A stretch of DNA of 44,803 nucleotides from positions 1-44,803 of the forward strand of contig NZ_BAEV01000021.1 of NCBI RefSeq assembly GCF_000246895.1, written 5' to 3'. This document shows positions 35,566 to 44,719 of this stretch, piece by piece. Position numbers and translations under genes: made by a program. A model generated the notes under the pieces. It ran no database searches and was not told the origin of the DNA. It was given only the letters and a program-made list of their open reading frames with translations. Source of the DNA: Clostridium arbusti SL206 (GTDB lineage Bacteria > Bacillota > Clostridia > Clostridiales > Clostridiaceae). Every line of letters starts with the position of its first letter. The stretch's first letter is position 1.

Positions 35566-35681
35566 ATACACCTCATTTTTATAATAAGTTTCTAGCTCCT
35601 ATTATAATATTTATAATAATTTTATACTTATAAACTTATTCCTACTTTATTTTATTATATAAAAGTACAATAATTCAAATA

Positions 35682-35720
35682 AAAATTCTTGAAAACTTTT
35701 AATAAGTCTCAAGAACTTTT
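35682..35720 (-). terminator. Terminator downstream of the lipoprotein gene
   Basis: Minus strand: stem GTTCTTGA/TCAAGAAT with a 16-nt loop, then TTTTTATTTG, just past the lipoprotein stop. Confidence 0.75.
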
Positions 35721-35727
35721 ATAAATT

Positions 35728-36882
35728 TTATTTCTTTAAATTACTTATTTCTTTTTCATCTATTTTCTTAGGTTTATACTTTTTCATATCTATTTGCCAA
35801 TTACCTATTATATCTTTTATACTTTGGTCATTTTCCTTACCTTTTATAGGAGTGACTTTATAAATAAGTCCATCCTCTACAAAGTTTATAATTTTTAAGT
35901 CCACTTTATCCATGGGATATTTGTTTTCAAATTTAAATGATATAACTTTTCCATTCTTATTTAGATATATTTTTATAGAATTTCCTAAATTAGCTTTTGA
36001 ATATTGAATAGCTAAATACCTTTCATCTTGGGAAAACACCATATTATTTATAGTAGCCCCAGGAATTACATCCATAGGTACTATTTCCATACCAATTGGA
36101 GTCTCTGGTTTAGATTCCATACCTTCACTGCTACCACCGTCATTACTTGAAGATCCACTTCCACTACTATCCTGTGAATCTCCTTGAGTTACCATTGATT
36201 CATTAAAATGTATAACTTCTATAAATGGATTATCTCCTCTTGTAGTTATAGCTTCTGCAGTTCCTTCATAAGTTAAAGCAATAATACCAAATTCACTATT
36301 ACTTATAGGTATTTTAGTAGCTCTTGCCTTATCATCTTGTGTATAAAAATATCTAGGTACTCCCTGTAAATTTGTAACAAGACTTGTATCTACATTACTT
36401 GAAAATCTTACTCTTATCTGTTTACCATTAAAGGATGTATTATTTCTCCCTAGGGCAGAAAAAGTTTCACTTTCATTTGTAATATCTATACTAGAAATTT
36501 TGTATTGACCTTTTTCTTTTTTAACTTTGAAATCTTGTGTCTCTAAAGATGAATATGATGTTTGAGTATTAATTTTTGTTACTCTTACATTTATATCCGC
36601 CATATCTTGAGCTTGATTGACTTCATCAAATTTATATCCATTAATAATAACATTCTGCTTATTATCTAATTTATTGTCTTTTTTTAAGCTTTTGTTGTAT
36701 AATTTTTCCATTTCGTTATTGTCATTTTTCATGCTTGCTGCCATATATTTATTAATTACTTCAATAGCCTTTTCTATATTAAATTCTTTCATTACTTCAC
36801 CTTGCTCTACATTACCTTTATTACAACCAAATGTAGATAATAACATACAAATACATATAATACCACAAAGTATTCTTTTCAT
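35728..36882 (-). CDS. Predicted lipoprotein of unknown function
   Basis: 384-aa secreted lipoprotein. The signal peptide has a lipobox ending at Cys20 (LSTFGC). A helical region (30-70) and beta-rich central part follow, with a Ser/Gly-rich linker near 235-252 (SQDSSGSGSSSNDGGSSEG). The C-terminal part includes MEIVPMDVIPGATINNMVFS and FSQDERYLAIQYSK, suggesting a beta-propeller-like blade, though this is a weak reading. No enzyme motif is visible. It stands alone, transcribed away from the adjacent YkvI-like pseudogene. Confidence 0.75.
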   Translation of the reverse strand: MKRILCGIICICMLLSTFGCNKGNVEQGEVMKEFNIEKAIEVINKYMAASMKNDNNEMEKLYNKSLKKDNKLDNKQNVIINGYKFDEVNQAQDMADINVRVTKINTQTSYSSLETQDFKVKKEKGQYKISSIDITNESETFSALGRNNTSFNGKQIRVRFSSNVDTSLVTNLQGVPRYFYTQDDKARATKIPISNSEFGIIALTYEGTAEAITTRGDNPFIEVIHFNESMVTQGDSQDSSGSGSSSNDGGSSEGMESKPETPIGMEIVPMDVIPGATINNMVFSQDERYLAIQYSKANLGNSIKIYLNKNGKVISFKFENKYPMDKVDLKIINFVEDGLIYKVTPIKGKENDQSIKDIIGNWQIDMKKYKPKKIDEKEISNLKK

Positions 36883-37053
36883 AAACTTACCTCACTTTAT
36901 AAACGATTTTATAATAGTTTTCCACAAAATATAAAATTCATTTATAAAGTTTCATATTAATATGCAATTTTATTTATCATATATTTTCCATATATATCAT
37001 ATTAATCTACATAGTGCATATTTTAATAATAATATTTGATTTGGAGGTAAAAT

Positions 37054-38101
37054 ATGAGAAAATCTTTAGGTATAATTTTTCAAATATCAGCTGTATTTAT
37101 AGGTACTATTGTTGGCGCTGGTCTTGCTTCTGGACAAGAGATAACACAATTTTTTTACTACTTTTGGATACAAAAGTTTTTTAGGTCTTACACTTTGTAT
37201 GATTATGTACATGCTATATAGTTTTATGATTATAAATCTTAGTATAAAATATAAATTGAATTCCTATAAAGACTTAATTTCATTAGTTAGTTCTGGATTT
37301 TTGAGTAAAATAATTGATATATTAACAAGTTTTTTTATGATAAGCGGTGCTGCCATAATACTTGCAGGAAGTGGTGCATTATTACATCAATATTTTGGTA
37401 TATCAAAGTGGATAGGAATAGTATTAATGGCTGCTATATCTTTAATTATACTATTTAGAAACACTAAGGGGCTTATCGAAATAAACTCTTTTATAGTTCC
37501 TTCATTACTCATAGTAATAATTACTATATTTATATTATACATATTTTTTTCAGGACATGCTATTAATATAAGTCATATAAAGTCTATTCCATATAATAAA
37601 AATTACTGGCTTTTATCATCGCTAGTATACGCTAGCTTTAATATATTATCTTTCAGTGGAGTATTAGTTCCCTTTAGCCACGAAATAAAAAGAAAAAAAT
37701 ATTTAATTATAGGTACAGCAATTGGCGCATTAGGACTAACTGTTCTTTCTTTTATGCTAAACTTCATGTTATTAATGAATATGCCCTATATATTTAACTA
37801 TGATATTCCTTTACTATATATAGTGAGCCGTTTTGGAAAAGTAATTCAAATATTACTTCTTGGCATAATTTGGCTTGAAATGTTTTCTACAGAAGTATCA
37901 GATATATACAGTGTTTCTAAAACCTTAGAACAATCCTTTAGTATCTCTTATAATAGAGCAGTTATGTATATCTTAGCTTTAGCTATTCCAATATCCCAAA
38001 TAGGTTTCAAAAAGCTTATAAACTTTCTATATCCAGCATTTGGAATTATAAGCTTTATATTTCTAATACAATGTATCATATTTTACAAAAAAAATTATTA
38101 G
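37054..38101 (+). pseudogene. YkvI-family membrane transporter gene with a frameshift
   Basis: The frame starts at ATG 37054 behind GGAGGTAAAAT with a typical YkvI N-terminus (FIGTIVGAGLASGQEITQFF), then runs out of frame and stops at 37219-37221 after 55 residues. The rest of the protein (about ten TM segments, to 38101) is in the next frame. Removing one T from the run of seven at 37150-37156 restores one continuous protein of about 348 residues, reading QFFTTFGYKSFLGLTLCMIM across the junction. The family (COG3949) is related to amino-acid/cation symporters. It may be a true mutation, a sequencing error in a homopolymer, slippage during expression, or reversible phase variation. Confidence 0.85.
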
Positions 38102-38193
38102 TTATTTTGTAATTACATTATAAAAACTGTATAATCAATTTATATACAGATTCTGTTTATATAAATAATATATCATACCAAGAAGGTGTCCTT

Positions 38194-39093
38194 ATGCTAA
38201 ATATGTTAAAATGTTGTAATCTTTGTCCAAGAAATTGTAATATAAATAGATTAAAAGATGAGGTTGGATTTTGTAACTCTGATAAATATATTAAAATAGC
38301 AAGAGTTTCTCTTCATGCTTGGGAAGAACCATGTATATCTGGAGAAAATGGATCTGGAACTATCTTCTTTTCTAATTGTAATCTTAACTGCGTATTTTGT
38401 CAAAACCATGAAATAAGCCAAGAGAATGTAGGTAAAACTGTATCTATAAATAGACTAAGCGAAATTTTTATGGAGCAACAAGATAGAGGAGCAAATAATA
38501 TAAACTTAGTAACTCCCACGCACTATGTTCCCCAGATTATAGAAGCTCTTAAAATAGCAAAAAAAGCAGGTCTTAATATACCAATTTTATACAATACTAA
38601 TGGCTATGAAAATTTAGAAACAATAAAAGCACTTGAAGGCTATATAGATATATATCTACCTGATTTAAAATACATGAATGATAAATATGCATCAAGGTAT
38701 TCTAAAGTAAAAGATTACTTTAAATTTACATCAAAAGCTATAGAAGAAATGGTTAGACAATGTCCAAAGCCACTATTTGATAAAGATGGTCTAATTGTAA
38801 AAGGGGTTATTATAAGACACCTTATGCTTCCAGGTTTACTTTTTGATTCAAAGAAAATAGTTGATTATATATATAATACCTTTAAGGACTCCGTTTATAT
38901 TAGCATTATGAATCAATATACACCCTTGTTTAATTCTAAAGAATATCCTGAAATCAACAAACCTTTAAATAAAAAACATTATAAAAGCCTCATAAATTAT
39001 AGTTTAAATATAGGAATTAAGAATGGATTTATTCAAGAGGACGGAACAGTTAAGGAAAGTTTTATTCCTCACTTTGACTTAAGCGGAATTTAA
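38194..39093 (+). CDS. Radical SAM protein, PflX/COG1313 family
   Basis: 299-aa radical SAM protein with an N-terminal Cys motif CCNLCPRNCNINR (7-19) and the SAM-cluster motif NCNLNCVFCQNHEIS (about 62-76), matching the C-x3-C-x2-C pattern. Later YNTNGYENLETI and IYLPDLKYMND are conserved in the pyruvate-formate-lyase-activase-like PflX group. It probably activates a glycyl radical enzyme or carries out a related modification; no glycyl radical enzyme gene lies nearby. SD AAGAAGGTGTCCTT before ATG. Confidence 0.88.
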   Translation: MLNMLKCCNLCPRNCNINRLKDEVGFCNSDKYIKIARVSLHAWEEPCISGENGSGTIFFSNCNLNCVFCQNHEISQENVGKTVSINRLSEIFMEQQDRGANNINLVTPTHYVPQIIEALKIAKKAGLNIPILYNTNGYENLETIKALEGYIDIYLPDLKYMNDKYASRYSKVKDYFKFTSKAIEEMVRQCPKPLFDKDGLIVKGVIIRHLMLPGLLFDSKKIVDYIYNTFKDSVYISIMNQYTPLFNSKEYPEINKPLNKKHYKSLINYSLNIGIKNGFIQEDGTVKESFIPHFDLSGI

Positions 39094-39127
39094 AAGGCCA
39101 TGGATATAATATTAATCCTAAGCCTTA

Positions 39128-39197
39128 AGGCACATTCAAATAAATAACTAGTCAGTATGCTAGCCTATTTTGACTTACTATTTATTTTCATATGCCT
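39128..39197 (+). repeat. MITE-like dispersed repeat, copy C (70 bp, internal deletion)
   Basis: The left 45 bp and right 25 bp match copy A, apart from one substitution. The 89 bp between two TTTGA direct repeats (29868-29872 and 29957-29961 in copy A) are missing, leaving one TTTGA. Both ends and the flanking TAA are kept. It lies between convergent genes. Confidence 0.9.
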
Positions 39198-39215
39198 AAA
39201 TTAAATATTTTATAA

Positions 39216-41015
39216 TTATATTTTATATTTTTTTAATTCATCATCAAAGCTTTCTATAAGCTTTTTAAATTGTCCTACATTATCAGTTAATTTTTTAATC
39301 TGGCTGGTGTAATTAGCTACATTAGCACTTACTTGTTCTGAAGAAGCTGAGTTTTCTTCTGCTATAGCTGCAAGAGATTCTATATTATTGTATATACTTG
39401 ATATGGAATTTGCCTCTACATTTAGTCTCTCTGCTGCATTTATCATAGATTGAGAAACAGTTTTAGCAGATATTTTTGCTTCATAACTTGAATTTCTTAC
39501 ACTTTGCAATGAGTCTATTCCATTTTGAAGCACTCCATATTGAGTTTCTATATTACGTACAAGCACTCCAATATCATTAATAAAATTAGCTAAACTGTCG
39601 TTTATTTCTCCTACAGCATTTTTTGTTTCTTCTGCTAATTTTCTTACTTCTTCTGCAACTACACTAAAGCCCTTACCAGCCTCTCCAGCACGAGCTGCTT
39701 CGATTGAAGCATTCAAAGCTAATAAATTAATCTGGCCTGATATCTCTGATACTATTGAAATGATTCCTCTAATATTTTTAACTTCTCCATTTAACTTAAC
39801 ACCATTATCTCTCACTTCTTTAAATTTATTGAGACTATCCATTATATTTTTACCAGTTTCATCTACGCTCTCATAGCTATTATCAATTTTTCTAATAGCA
39901 TCTTCTAACTTTTCCTTATTTTCATTTTCGTCTTTTACTACTTCCTTCAAAGATTCTATATTATCATTCAATACGGTAGCACAATCTTGAGTATTATTAG
40001 CTTGATCTACCGCTCCACTTGCTAATTGCTCTACTATACCTGATATTTCATTTGAAGTTGTACTCATAAAATCTGAAATATTATTTATATTTTTTACAAA
40101 TGTATTCATCTCATCTGTAATACCTTTAATTCCAACAAAATCTTTAGATATCACCTTTTCATGATTTATTATACCCTTATGAATTTCTTCAAAGAAATCT
40201 GATGTCTTTATGCTACTCTTCACAACAAAATCATGATTATTTATCTTTAATAATTGTTGATTTATAAATTTTTGTGGTCTAAGTAAAAGTTCTGTCCCTA
40301 CAAATGATGCTATTCCTGAAATAATAGCTGCAGTAATGACTCTTATTATATTGCTTGTCCCAAGTAATGGTATAGATATTATTAAAGAAACTATAAAAGT
40401 AAATATTGCCACTTTAACTCCCATATTTTTAATAAATCCTAAAGATAATAGTTTATTAAATCTAAATACCTTTACATAATGTATATCTTTTTCAAAATTA
40501 ATTTTTAATTTAGCATAGCTATCTGTTCTTTCAATTTCATCTATAGTTATATTTTCATTAAAAAACTCTGCACTGCCTTTAAGCAATCCATATAAATAAT
40601 CAAACATTCCTCTTTTAGATTTATAGGTAAATATAGCTTCTCTAGAAGCTATAGGTTCAATAGATACAATTGGTGGTTTTGCCCCAGGAAATTTCTGAGT
40701 CATTACTACATGAATATCAAAAAGTGTTCTCAAAAATGAATACAAATTTTCATGCTGAAAAAATGCAGGGAAGTCATTAAAGAACGATACTACATTATCC
40801 TTACCTATGGTTGTCCAAAGTTCTTTAATGTTTGTGTTTGTTTTTTTAGAAATATATTTTATAAGTTCATTTACTTGATTATCATCAACATTTTCAAGAG
40901 GTGAAAATATCTTTTCACTACCAAAACCTACTTGTTTCATAGCCTCATCAATTATAGAATCACCATAAAGCTTTCGGCAAGTCCGCACCCAGGTTGCAAC
41001 TACAGTTCCCTTCAT
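39216..41015 (-). CDS. H-NOX domain methyl-accepting chemotaxis protein
   Basis: 599-aa gas-sensing chemoreceptor. Residues 1 to about 185 form an H-NOX haem domain with proximal His102 ([13 protein letters not shown]), Pro115 and the haem-carboxylate motif Y131-x-S133-x-R135 ([11 protein letters not shown]). Two membrane segments follow (about 202-218 and 223-245). The cytoplasmic part is an MCP signalling domain with the hairpin tip [20 protein letters not shown] and [17 protein letters not shown]. Trp9, Asn74 and Tyr140, the distal-pocket residues that hold O2 in the Thermoanaerobacter tengcongensis homologue, are all present at identical positions. Predicted role: aerotaxis, or NO/O2 avoidance, through CheA. 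SD GGGGGCGGGGAAATA precedes ATG; it lies 20 nt after the XRE regulator gene. Confidence 0.95.
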   Translation of the reverse strand: MKGTVVATWVRTCRKLYGDSIIDEAMKQVGFGSEKIFSPLENVDDNQVNELIKYISKKTNTNIKELWTTIGKDNVVSFFNDFPAFFQHENLYSFLRTLFDIHVVMTQKFPGAKPPIVSIEPIASREAIFTYKSKRGMFDYLYGLLKGSAEFFNENITIDEIERTDSYAKLKINFEKDIHYVKVFRFNKLLSLGFIKNMGVKVAIFTFIVSLIISIPLLGTSNIIRVITAAIISGIASFVGTELLLRPQKFINQQLLKINNHDFVVKSSIKTSDFFEEIHKGIINHEKVISKDFVGIKGITDEMNTFVKNINNISDFMSTTSNEISGIVEQLASGAVDQANNTQDCATVLNDNIESLKEVVKDENENKEKLEDAIRKIDNSYESVDETGKNIMDSLNKFKEVRDNGVKLNGEVKNIRGIISIVSEISGQINLLALNASIEAARAGEAGKGFSVVAEEVRKLAEETKNAVGEINDSLANFINDIGVLVRNIETQYGVLQNGIDSLQSVRNSSYEAKISAKTVSQSMINAAERLNVEANSISSIYNNIESLAAIAEENSASSEQVSANVANYTSQIKKLTDNVGQFKKLIESFDDELKKYKI

Positions 41016-41035
41016 TATTTCCCCGCCCCCAATAT

Positions 41036-41719
41036 TTATAATACAATTTCTAATCTATCAAGTTTTGCTAATGGCTTTATTTCCTTTATATATACGGTTT
41101 GTGTTTTAATGCCACTACCATTATTGCTAACAAGTAATAATTTATTACTGTCTAATTTTTTAATCTGTCTTATTATTTTTTTATTGCCATGTTCGAGTAG
41201 GCATAAAGAATTATTCTCAGCTTCATGAACTATATGTGCAAAAGCAATATCTCCCTCTGCAATTCTGAAACCTATCATATCATTATTTTGTATTTCAATA
41301 AAAAACACCTTATCTTGAGCGTATCCTTCTATTTTATTTGAAATTATAGGTAATTTTCTTGATGATACAATAGTTTTTAGATCAGTTTTATAAACTGGTA
41401 CAGATTTTAATATAGACCCTAGCGCAGTATCCCATACATCGTTAACTTCTTGTCTTTTTACAGATTTTAATGATGATATATCTCTTTTAGGAATATCTAC
41501 TTCTTTCTGATCCTCTTCATACATGTTAATATCATCTAAATCTTTTCCAAACACCTTTGATATTCTCTTTATAATAGATTCATTAGCTACCTTCCTACCA
41601 GTTTCAAGTTCATTTATAAAACTTTCTGAAACACCTAATTTCTTACCCAAAGTTTTTTGAGTCAATCCCTTTTCATTTCTTAAAAACTTAATTTTTTCTC
41701 CAATTCTAGTCATATACAT
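41036..41719 (-). CDS. XRE-type regulator with a degenerate S24-like domain
   Basis: 227-aa protein. An N-terminal helix-turn-helix (residues about 5-60: [20 protein letters not shown], then [15 protein letters not shown]) is followed by a linker and a LexA/S24-like C-terminal domain at about 130-225. By eye the catalytic Ser position of GDSM reads NNDM and the Lys position reads Arg, so self-cleavage looks impossible. The domain may instead dimerise or bind a ligand. Start ATG at 41719 is backed by AAGGATTGGTGT. It is co-directional with, and 20 nt from, the H-NOX receptor gene and is likely co-transcribed. Confidence 0.8.
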   Translation of the reverse strand: MYMTRIGEKIKFLRNEKGLTQKTLGKKLGVSESFINELETGRKVANESIIKRISKVFGKDLDDINMYEEDQKEVDIPKRDISSLKSVKRQEVNDVWDTALGSILKSVPVYKTDLKTIVSSRKLPIISNKIEGYAQDKVFFIEIQNNDMIGFRIAEGDIAFAHIVHEAENNSLCLLEHGNKKIIRQIKKLDSNKLLLVSNNGSGIKTQTVYIKEIKPLAKLDRLEIVL

Positions 41720-41747
41720 ACACCAATCCTTAATATCAATGAATCTT

Positions 41748-41780
41748 ACTTGGTGAGAGTTTGTTTTACTCCCGCCAAGT
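41748..41780 (-). terminator. Hairpin downstream of the DUF3783-like gene
   Basis: 13-bp stem ACTTGG-c-GGGAGT / ACTCTC-a-CCAAGT (minus strand) with one mismatch and a 7-nt loop. There is no U-run; it could end the gene at 41790 or act on the downstream XRE gene. Confidence 0.5.
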
Positions 41781-41789
41781 TTAGATGAA

Positions 41790-42170
41790 TTATTTTTTTC
41801 GTTTTTCCATCCATTTTCTTTCTTCTACTAGATGCTCTAAAAGTTCATCCACCGTCCATTTAATGGATGTTGGCGTTACTACTGCAAATATAGTTTTTTT
41901 ATCTATGTTGTTTCTAAATACCTTTATACTTTTCTCAAGTTCTTCATCATCTAGATTATTAAATAAAATTACCTTTTCATCTTTTACAGTACCCTCTACT
42001 ACAGGTAAGCTCAATCCCTGTATAATACTTCCTATTTTCATCTTACCCATATGTTTATCAATAACTTTAAATTTCACAAGATCATTACTTAATATAAGCT
42101 CTCCTATATTTACAACATCTTGTTCATTAAACCCATATACCAAAATCAGCTTATCATTATTAAGTACCAT
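41790..42170 (-). CDS. DUF3783-like protein
   Basis: 126-aa soluble protein beginning MVLNNDKLILVYGFNEQDVV, with alternating beta-strand and helix segments, a DDEELEKSIKVFRNN helix and the ending FAVVTPTSIKWTVDELLEHL. This resembles the small DUF3783 proteins of Firmicutes; function unknown. The ATG at 42168-42170 is preferred over a TTG six codons upstream because GGAGAGAGGTTA lies before it. Confidence 0.65.
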   Translation of the reverse strand: MVLNNDKLILVYGFNEQDVVNIGELILSNDLVKFKVIDKHMGKMKIGSIIQGLSLPVVEGTVKDEKVILFNNLDDEELEKSIKVFRNNIDKKTIFAVVTPTSIKWTVDELLEHLVEERKWMEKRKK

Positions 42171-42227
42171 TAACCTCTCTCCCTTCAAAGTGATAAATAT
42201 TGTAATCTTACTTAATTAAACTCTTTA

Positions 42228-42743
42228 TTAAACTCGTTCTGGTTCACCGTATTCTTTTCCAAAAGTATCAACAGTTACTTCTTCCATCACAATATCCTCT
42301 AATGGTTTATCTCTATAGTCAGTTTTTGCCTCTGTCATTTTCTTAGCTATTTCTAAACCTTCCGTTATCTTTCCAAAAGCAGCATATTGTCTATCTAAAT
42401 GTGGAGAATCTCCTACCATTATAAAAAATTGACTTCCTGCAGAATCAGGGCTCATAGCTCTTGCCATAGACAATACTCCTTCTGTATGCTTTATATCATT
42501 TTTAAATCCATTAATCTCGAATTCACCCTTAATTGAATATCCTGGATTTCCCGTACCTGTTCCATTAGGACATCCTCCTTGTATTACAAAGCCAGGTATT
42601 ATTCTATGAAAAATTAATCCATTATAAAATCCCCTATTGATAAGACTTATAAAATTCTTTACTGTGTTTGGTGCTAAATCTGGATATAATTCTGCTTTCA
42701 TTATATCTCCATTTGATATCTTAATTGTAACTATGGGATTCAT
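42228..42743 (-). CDS. Cyclophilin-type peptidyl-prolyl isomerase
   Basis: 171-aa cytoplasmic cyclophilin without a signal peptide. Signature FHRIIPGFVIQGGCPNGTGT contains the catalytic Arg; GVLSMARAMSPDSAGSQFFI and HLDRQYAAFGKITEG follow. It speeds proline isomerisation in folding proteins. The ATG at 42741-42743 is chosen because GGAGGAGATATAT precedes it; the longer frame adds five residues that overlap this SD. It stands as a single gene. Confidence 0.95.
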   Translation of the reverse strand: MNPIVTIKISNGDIMKAELYPDLAPNTVKNFISLINRGFYNGLIFHRIIPGFVIQGGCPNGTGTGNPGYSIKGEFEINGFKNDIKHTEGVLSMARAMSPDSAGSQFFIMVGDSPHLDRQYAAFGKITEGLEIAKKMTEAKTDYRDKPLEDIVMEEVTVDTFGKEYGEPERV

Positions 42744-42823
42744 ATATATCTCCTCCATTATTTTATGTGATTTATAACATTAATTATATATTCTTAATAC
42801 TATTATTATACACTAAAATCTAC

Positions 42824-42864
42824 GAAAAAATAAGAAGTGTGGTATTTACTACACAACACTTCTT
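42824..42864 (-). terminator. Terminator downstream of the unknown gene at 42871
   Basis: Minus strand: stem AAGAAGTGT/ACACTTCTT with a 15-nt loop that can pair further, then ATTTTTTCG. Confidence 0.85.
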
Positions 42865-42870
42865 CTATTT

Positions 42871-43329
42871 TTATTGAGAAATAATCTCCTCTCGCCATTT
42901 TATAGTTAATTCTAGATTATTTACAGCTTTATCTAATTTTACAAATACGCATCCTTTGGGCAACAAAAAAAACAAAAAATTTTTTAAAATATTTTTTGAC
43001 TCATCCTTATATAATCTTATAGAACATACTTCTAAATTTTTATCTTTATCTTTTTTTAATTCATAATTTACATTAAATGTATTTGTATCTCTAAATAACG
43101 TTTTATTAAAATTCATTTCTCCTATCATTAAACTAATCATACTATCTTTATCACCTAATTTAAAATCTATATCTTCCAAAATACATATACGATTGCTTTC
43201 TGTAGGATTCTGTATAGTTATAAAGTTAAATTCATTATTTTCTTCTATTTTTATAAAAGACTTATTTTCCATCGAATCTATAACTTGCAAATCATCTTTC
43301 AATAATTTTTCCACTGTGAAAACTTTCAC
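42871..43329 (-). CDS. Conserved-looking protein of unknown function
   Basis: 152-aa protein that I do not recognise. It starts MKVFTVEKLLKDDLQVID, is rich in charged residues and predicted beta-strands, and has one hydrophobic stretch (NFLFFLLPKGCVFVKL, about 117-132). No signal peptide or catalytic motif is evident. SD AAGGTGATAAA before ATG and a strong terminator after the stop support it as a real gene. It follows murI by about 100 bp on the same strand. Confidence 0.65.
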   Translation of the reverse strand: MKVFTVEKLLKDDLQVIDSMENKSFIKIEENNEFNFITIQNPTESNRICILEDIDFKLGDKDSMISLMIGEMNFNKTLFRDTNTFNVNYELKKDKDKNLEVCSIRLYKDESKNILKNFLFFLLPKGCVFVKLDKAVNNLELTIKWREEIISQ

Positions 43330-43432
43330 TTTATCACCTTATTTCTTAGGTTTTAAAAAAGAAGCCTAATATAATTTATTCATATATATTCATAAGGTGA
43401 TAGATAGTTTATGGATATCTTACAGCATTATT

Positions 43433-44203
43433 CTATATACTTAGAAGTTTATGACTTAAATCGATCATTCTTTTATCCTCAAGTGAATTTAATATTTCTA
43501 CGCTACCTTTTTGTCCACTTTTATTTAATAGATTAAGCATTATGAGTTTTCTTTTTAATTGTTTAACTGTACCCATACTTCCATCAATTATAGGTACATC
43601 TACTGCAATTTTTGCAATCTCATCTCTTATAAAAGGATAGTGAGTACAACCTAAAACAATAGTTGATATGCCTATATGTACATATGGCAATAATTTTTCC
43701 TTTAGATAATCTTCTAATTCACGTCCATTAAGTATTCCCGCTTCTATTAATTCTGCAAGACCAGGGCACGGCAACGGAACTATTTCTGCCATACCCTTAT
43801 ATCTTCTAAGCAAGTTATTAAACTTTTTTTCTTCTAACGTTACGGGGGTAGCCATAATTAACACCTTACCAACCCTATTGGTTTCAACAGCTGGTTTTAA
43901 TGCTGGCTCTATACCGATTACAGGAATATTCCTGTATTTTATTCTTAAATCTTTAATTGCTGCACTAGTAGCTGTATTACAAGCAACTACTAAAGCTTTT
44001 ATATGTTTCTCAATAAGAAATTCAGAAACTTGAAAACTCAATTGTCTAACTGCATCAACGGTTTTAGTTCCATAAGGTGCATTTTTTGAATCACCATAAT
44101 AAATAAAACTTTCATTTGGCAAAATTTTCATTGCTTCCTTTAAAACACTTATTCCTCCAACACCAGAATCAAAAAAACCTATGGGTCTATTCTGTATTTC
44201 CAC
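43433..44203 (-). CDS. murI: Glutamate racemase
   Basis: 256-aa enzyme making D-Glu for peptidoglycan. Motifs: IGFFDSGVGGISVLKEAM with the Asp-Ser pair (residues about 8-25), YYGDSKNAPYGTK, catalytic Cys in VVACNTATSAA, and second catalytic Cys in VLGCTHYPF with the following His. The start codon is GTG (44201-44203), supported by GAGGTGATATGTA. First gene of the minus-strand group, divergent from the glutamine synthetase gene. Confidence 0.96.
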   Translation of the reverse strand: MEIQNRPIGFFDSGVGGISVLKEAMKILPNESFIYYGDSKNAPYGTKTVDAVRQLSFQVSEFLIEKHIKALVVACNTATSAAIKDLRIKYRNIPVIGIEPALKPAVETNRVGKVLIMATPVTLEEKKFNNLLRRYKGMAEIVPLPCPGLAELIEAGILNGRELEDYLKEKLLPYVHIGISTIVLGCTHYPFIRDEIAKIAVDVPIIDGSMGTVKQLKRKLIMLNLLNKSGQKGSVEILNSLEDKRMIDLSHKLLSI

Positions 44204-44719
44204 TACATATCACCTCAAGTTAAGTATCTAAAATAAACAAAAATTTTAAATAAGCACTCTATACAAACAAATATTATAAATTTAATTTTATTATAACGTA
44301 TATATATATATTCTTCTATATATAATATACACAATACATAAATACAAATATAAATATATACACTATATTAATCAATAAACAAACAACAATACTTGTAATT
44401 TTAATCATAAATAATTATATACCGTCTTAATTCTTAATGTATATTATTATTATTTGCATTTTAAAATAATGATATTTAATTTTAACACACTTTCATTTTT
44501 TATAAACTTTCACTAAAAAATTTACAAATTATATTGTATATATTTAATAATTATATTATAATTAACAATCATAATGCTTGTGTATATCTAAATTTTTATT
44601 CACATTGTAAATATGATAATTACATTAGAAGCATTAACATTTTACTTCTAAAATTTTAAATTAAAATAATAATATTTTTATAGTTTTTATATTTTTCAAA
44701 ATGAGAGGGGATTTTTATA
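44204..44719. other. AT-rich intergenic region upstream of glutamine synthetase
   Basis: 516 bp between divergent murI and glnN, extremely A+T-rich, with alternating TA tracts around 44300-44325. No tRNA, T-box, glutamine or other recognisable riboswitch and no small ORF with an SD was found. TTTACA near 44520 with TTAATA 17 bp later is one of several possible promoters. The length suggests a regulated promoter region. Confidence 0.5.

Noticed and set aside
41036-41719. Phage-type CI repressor
   Set aside because: The domain layout is similar, but there are no phage genes nearby and the gene is coupled to a chemoreceptor.
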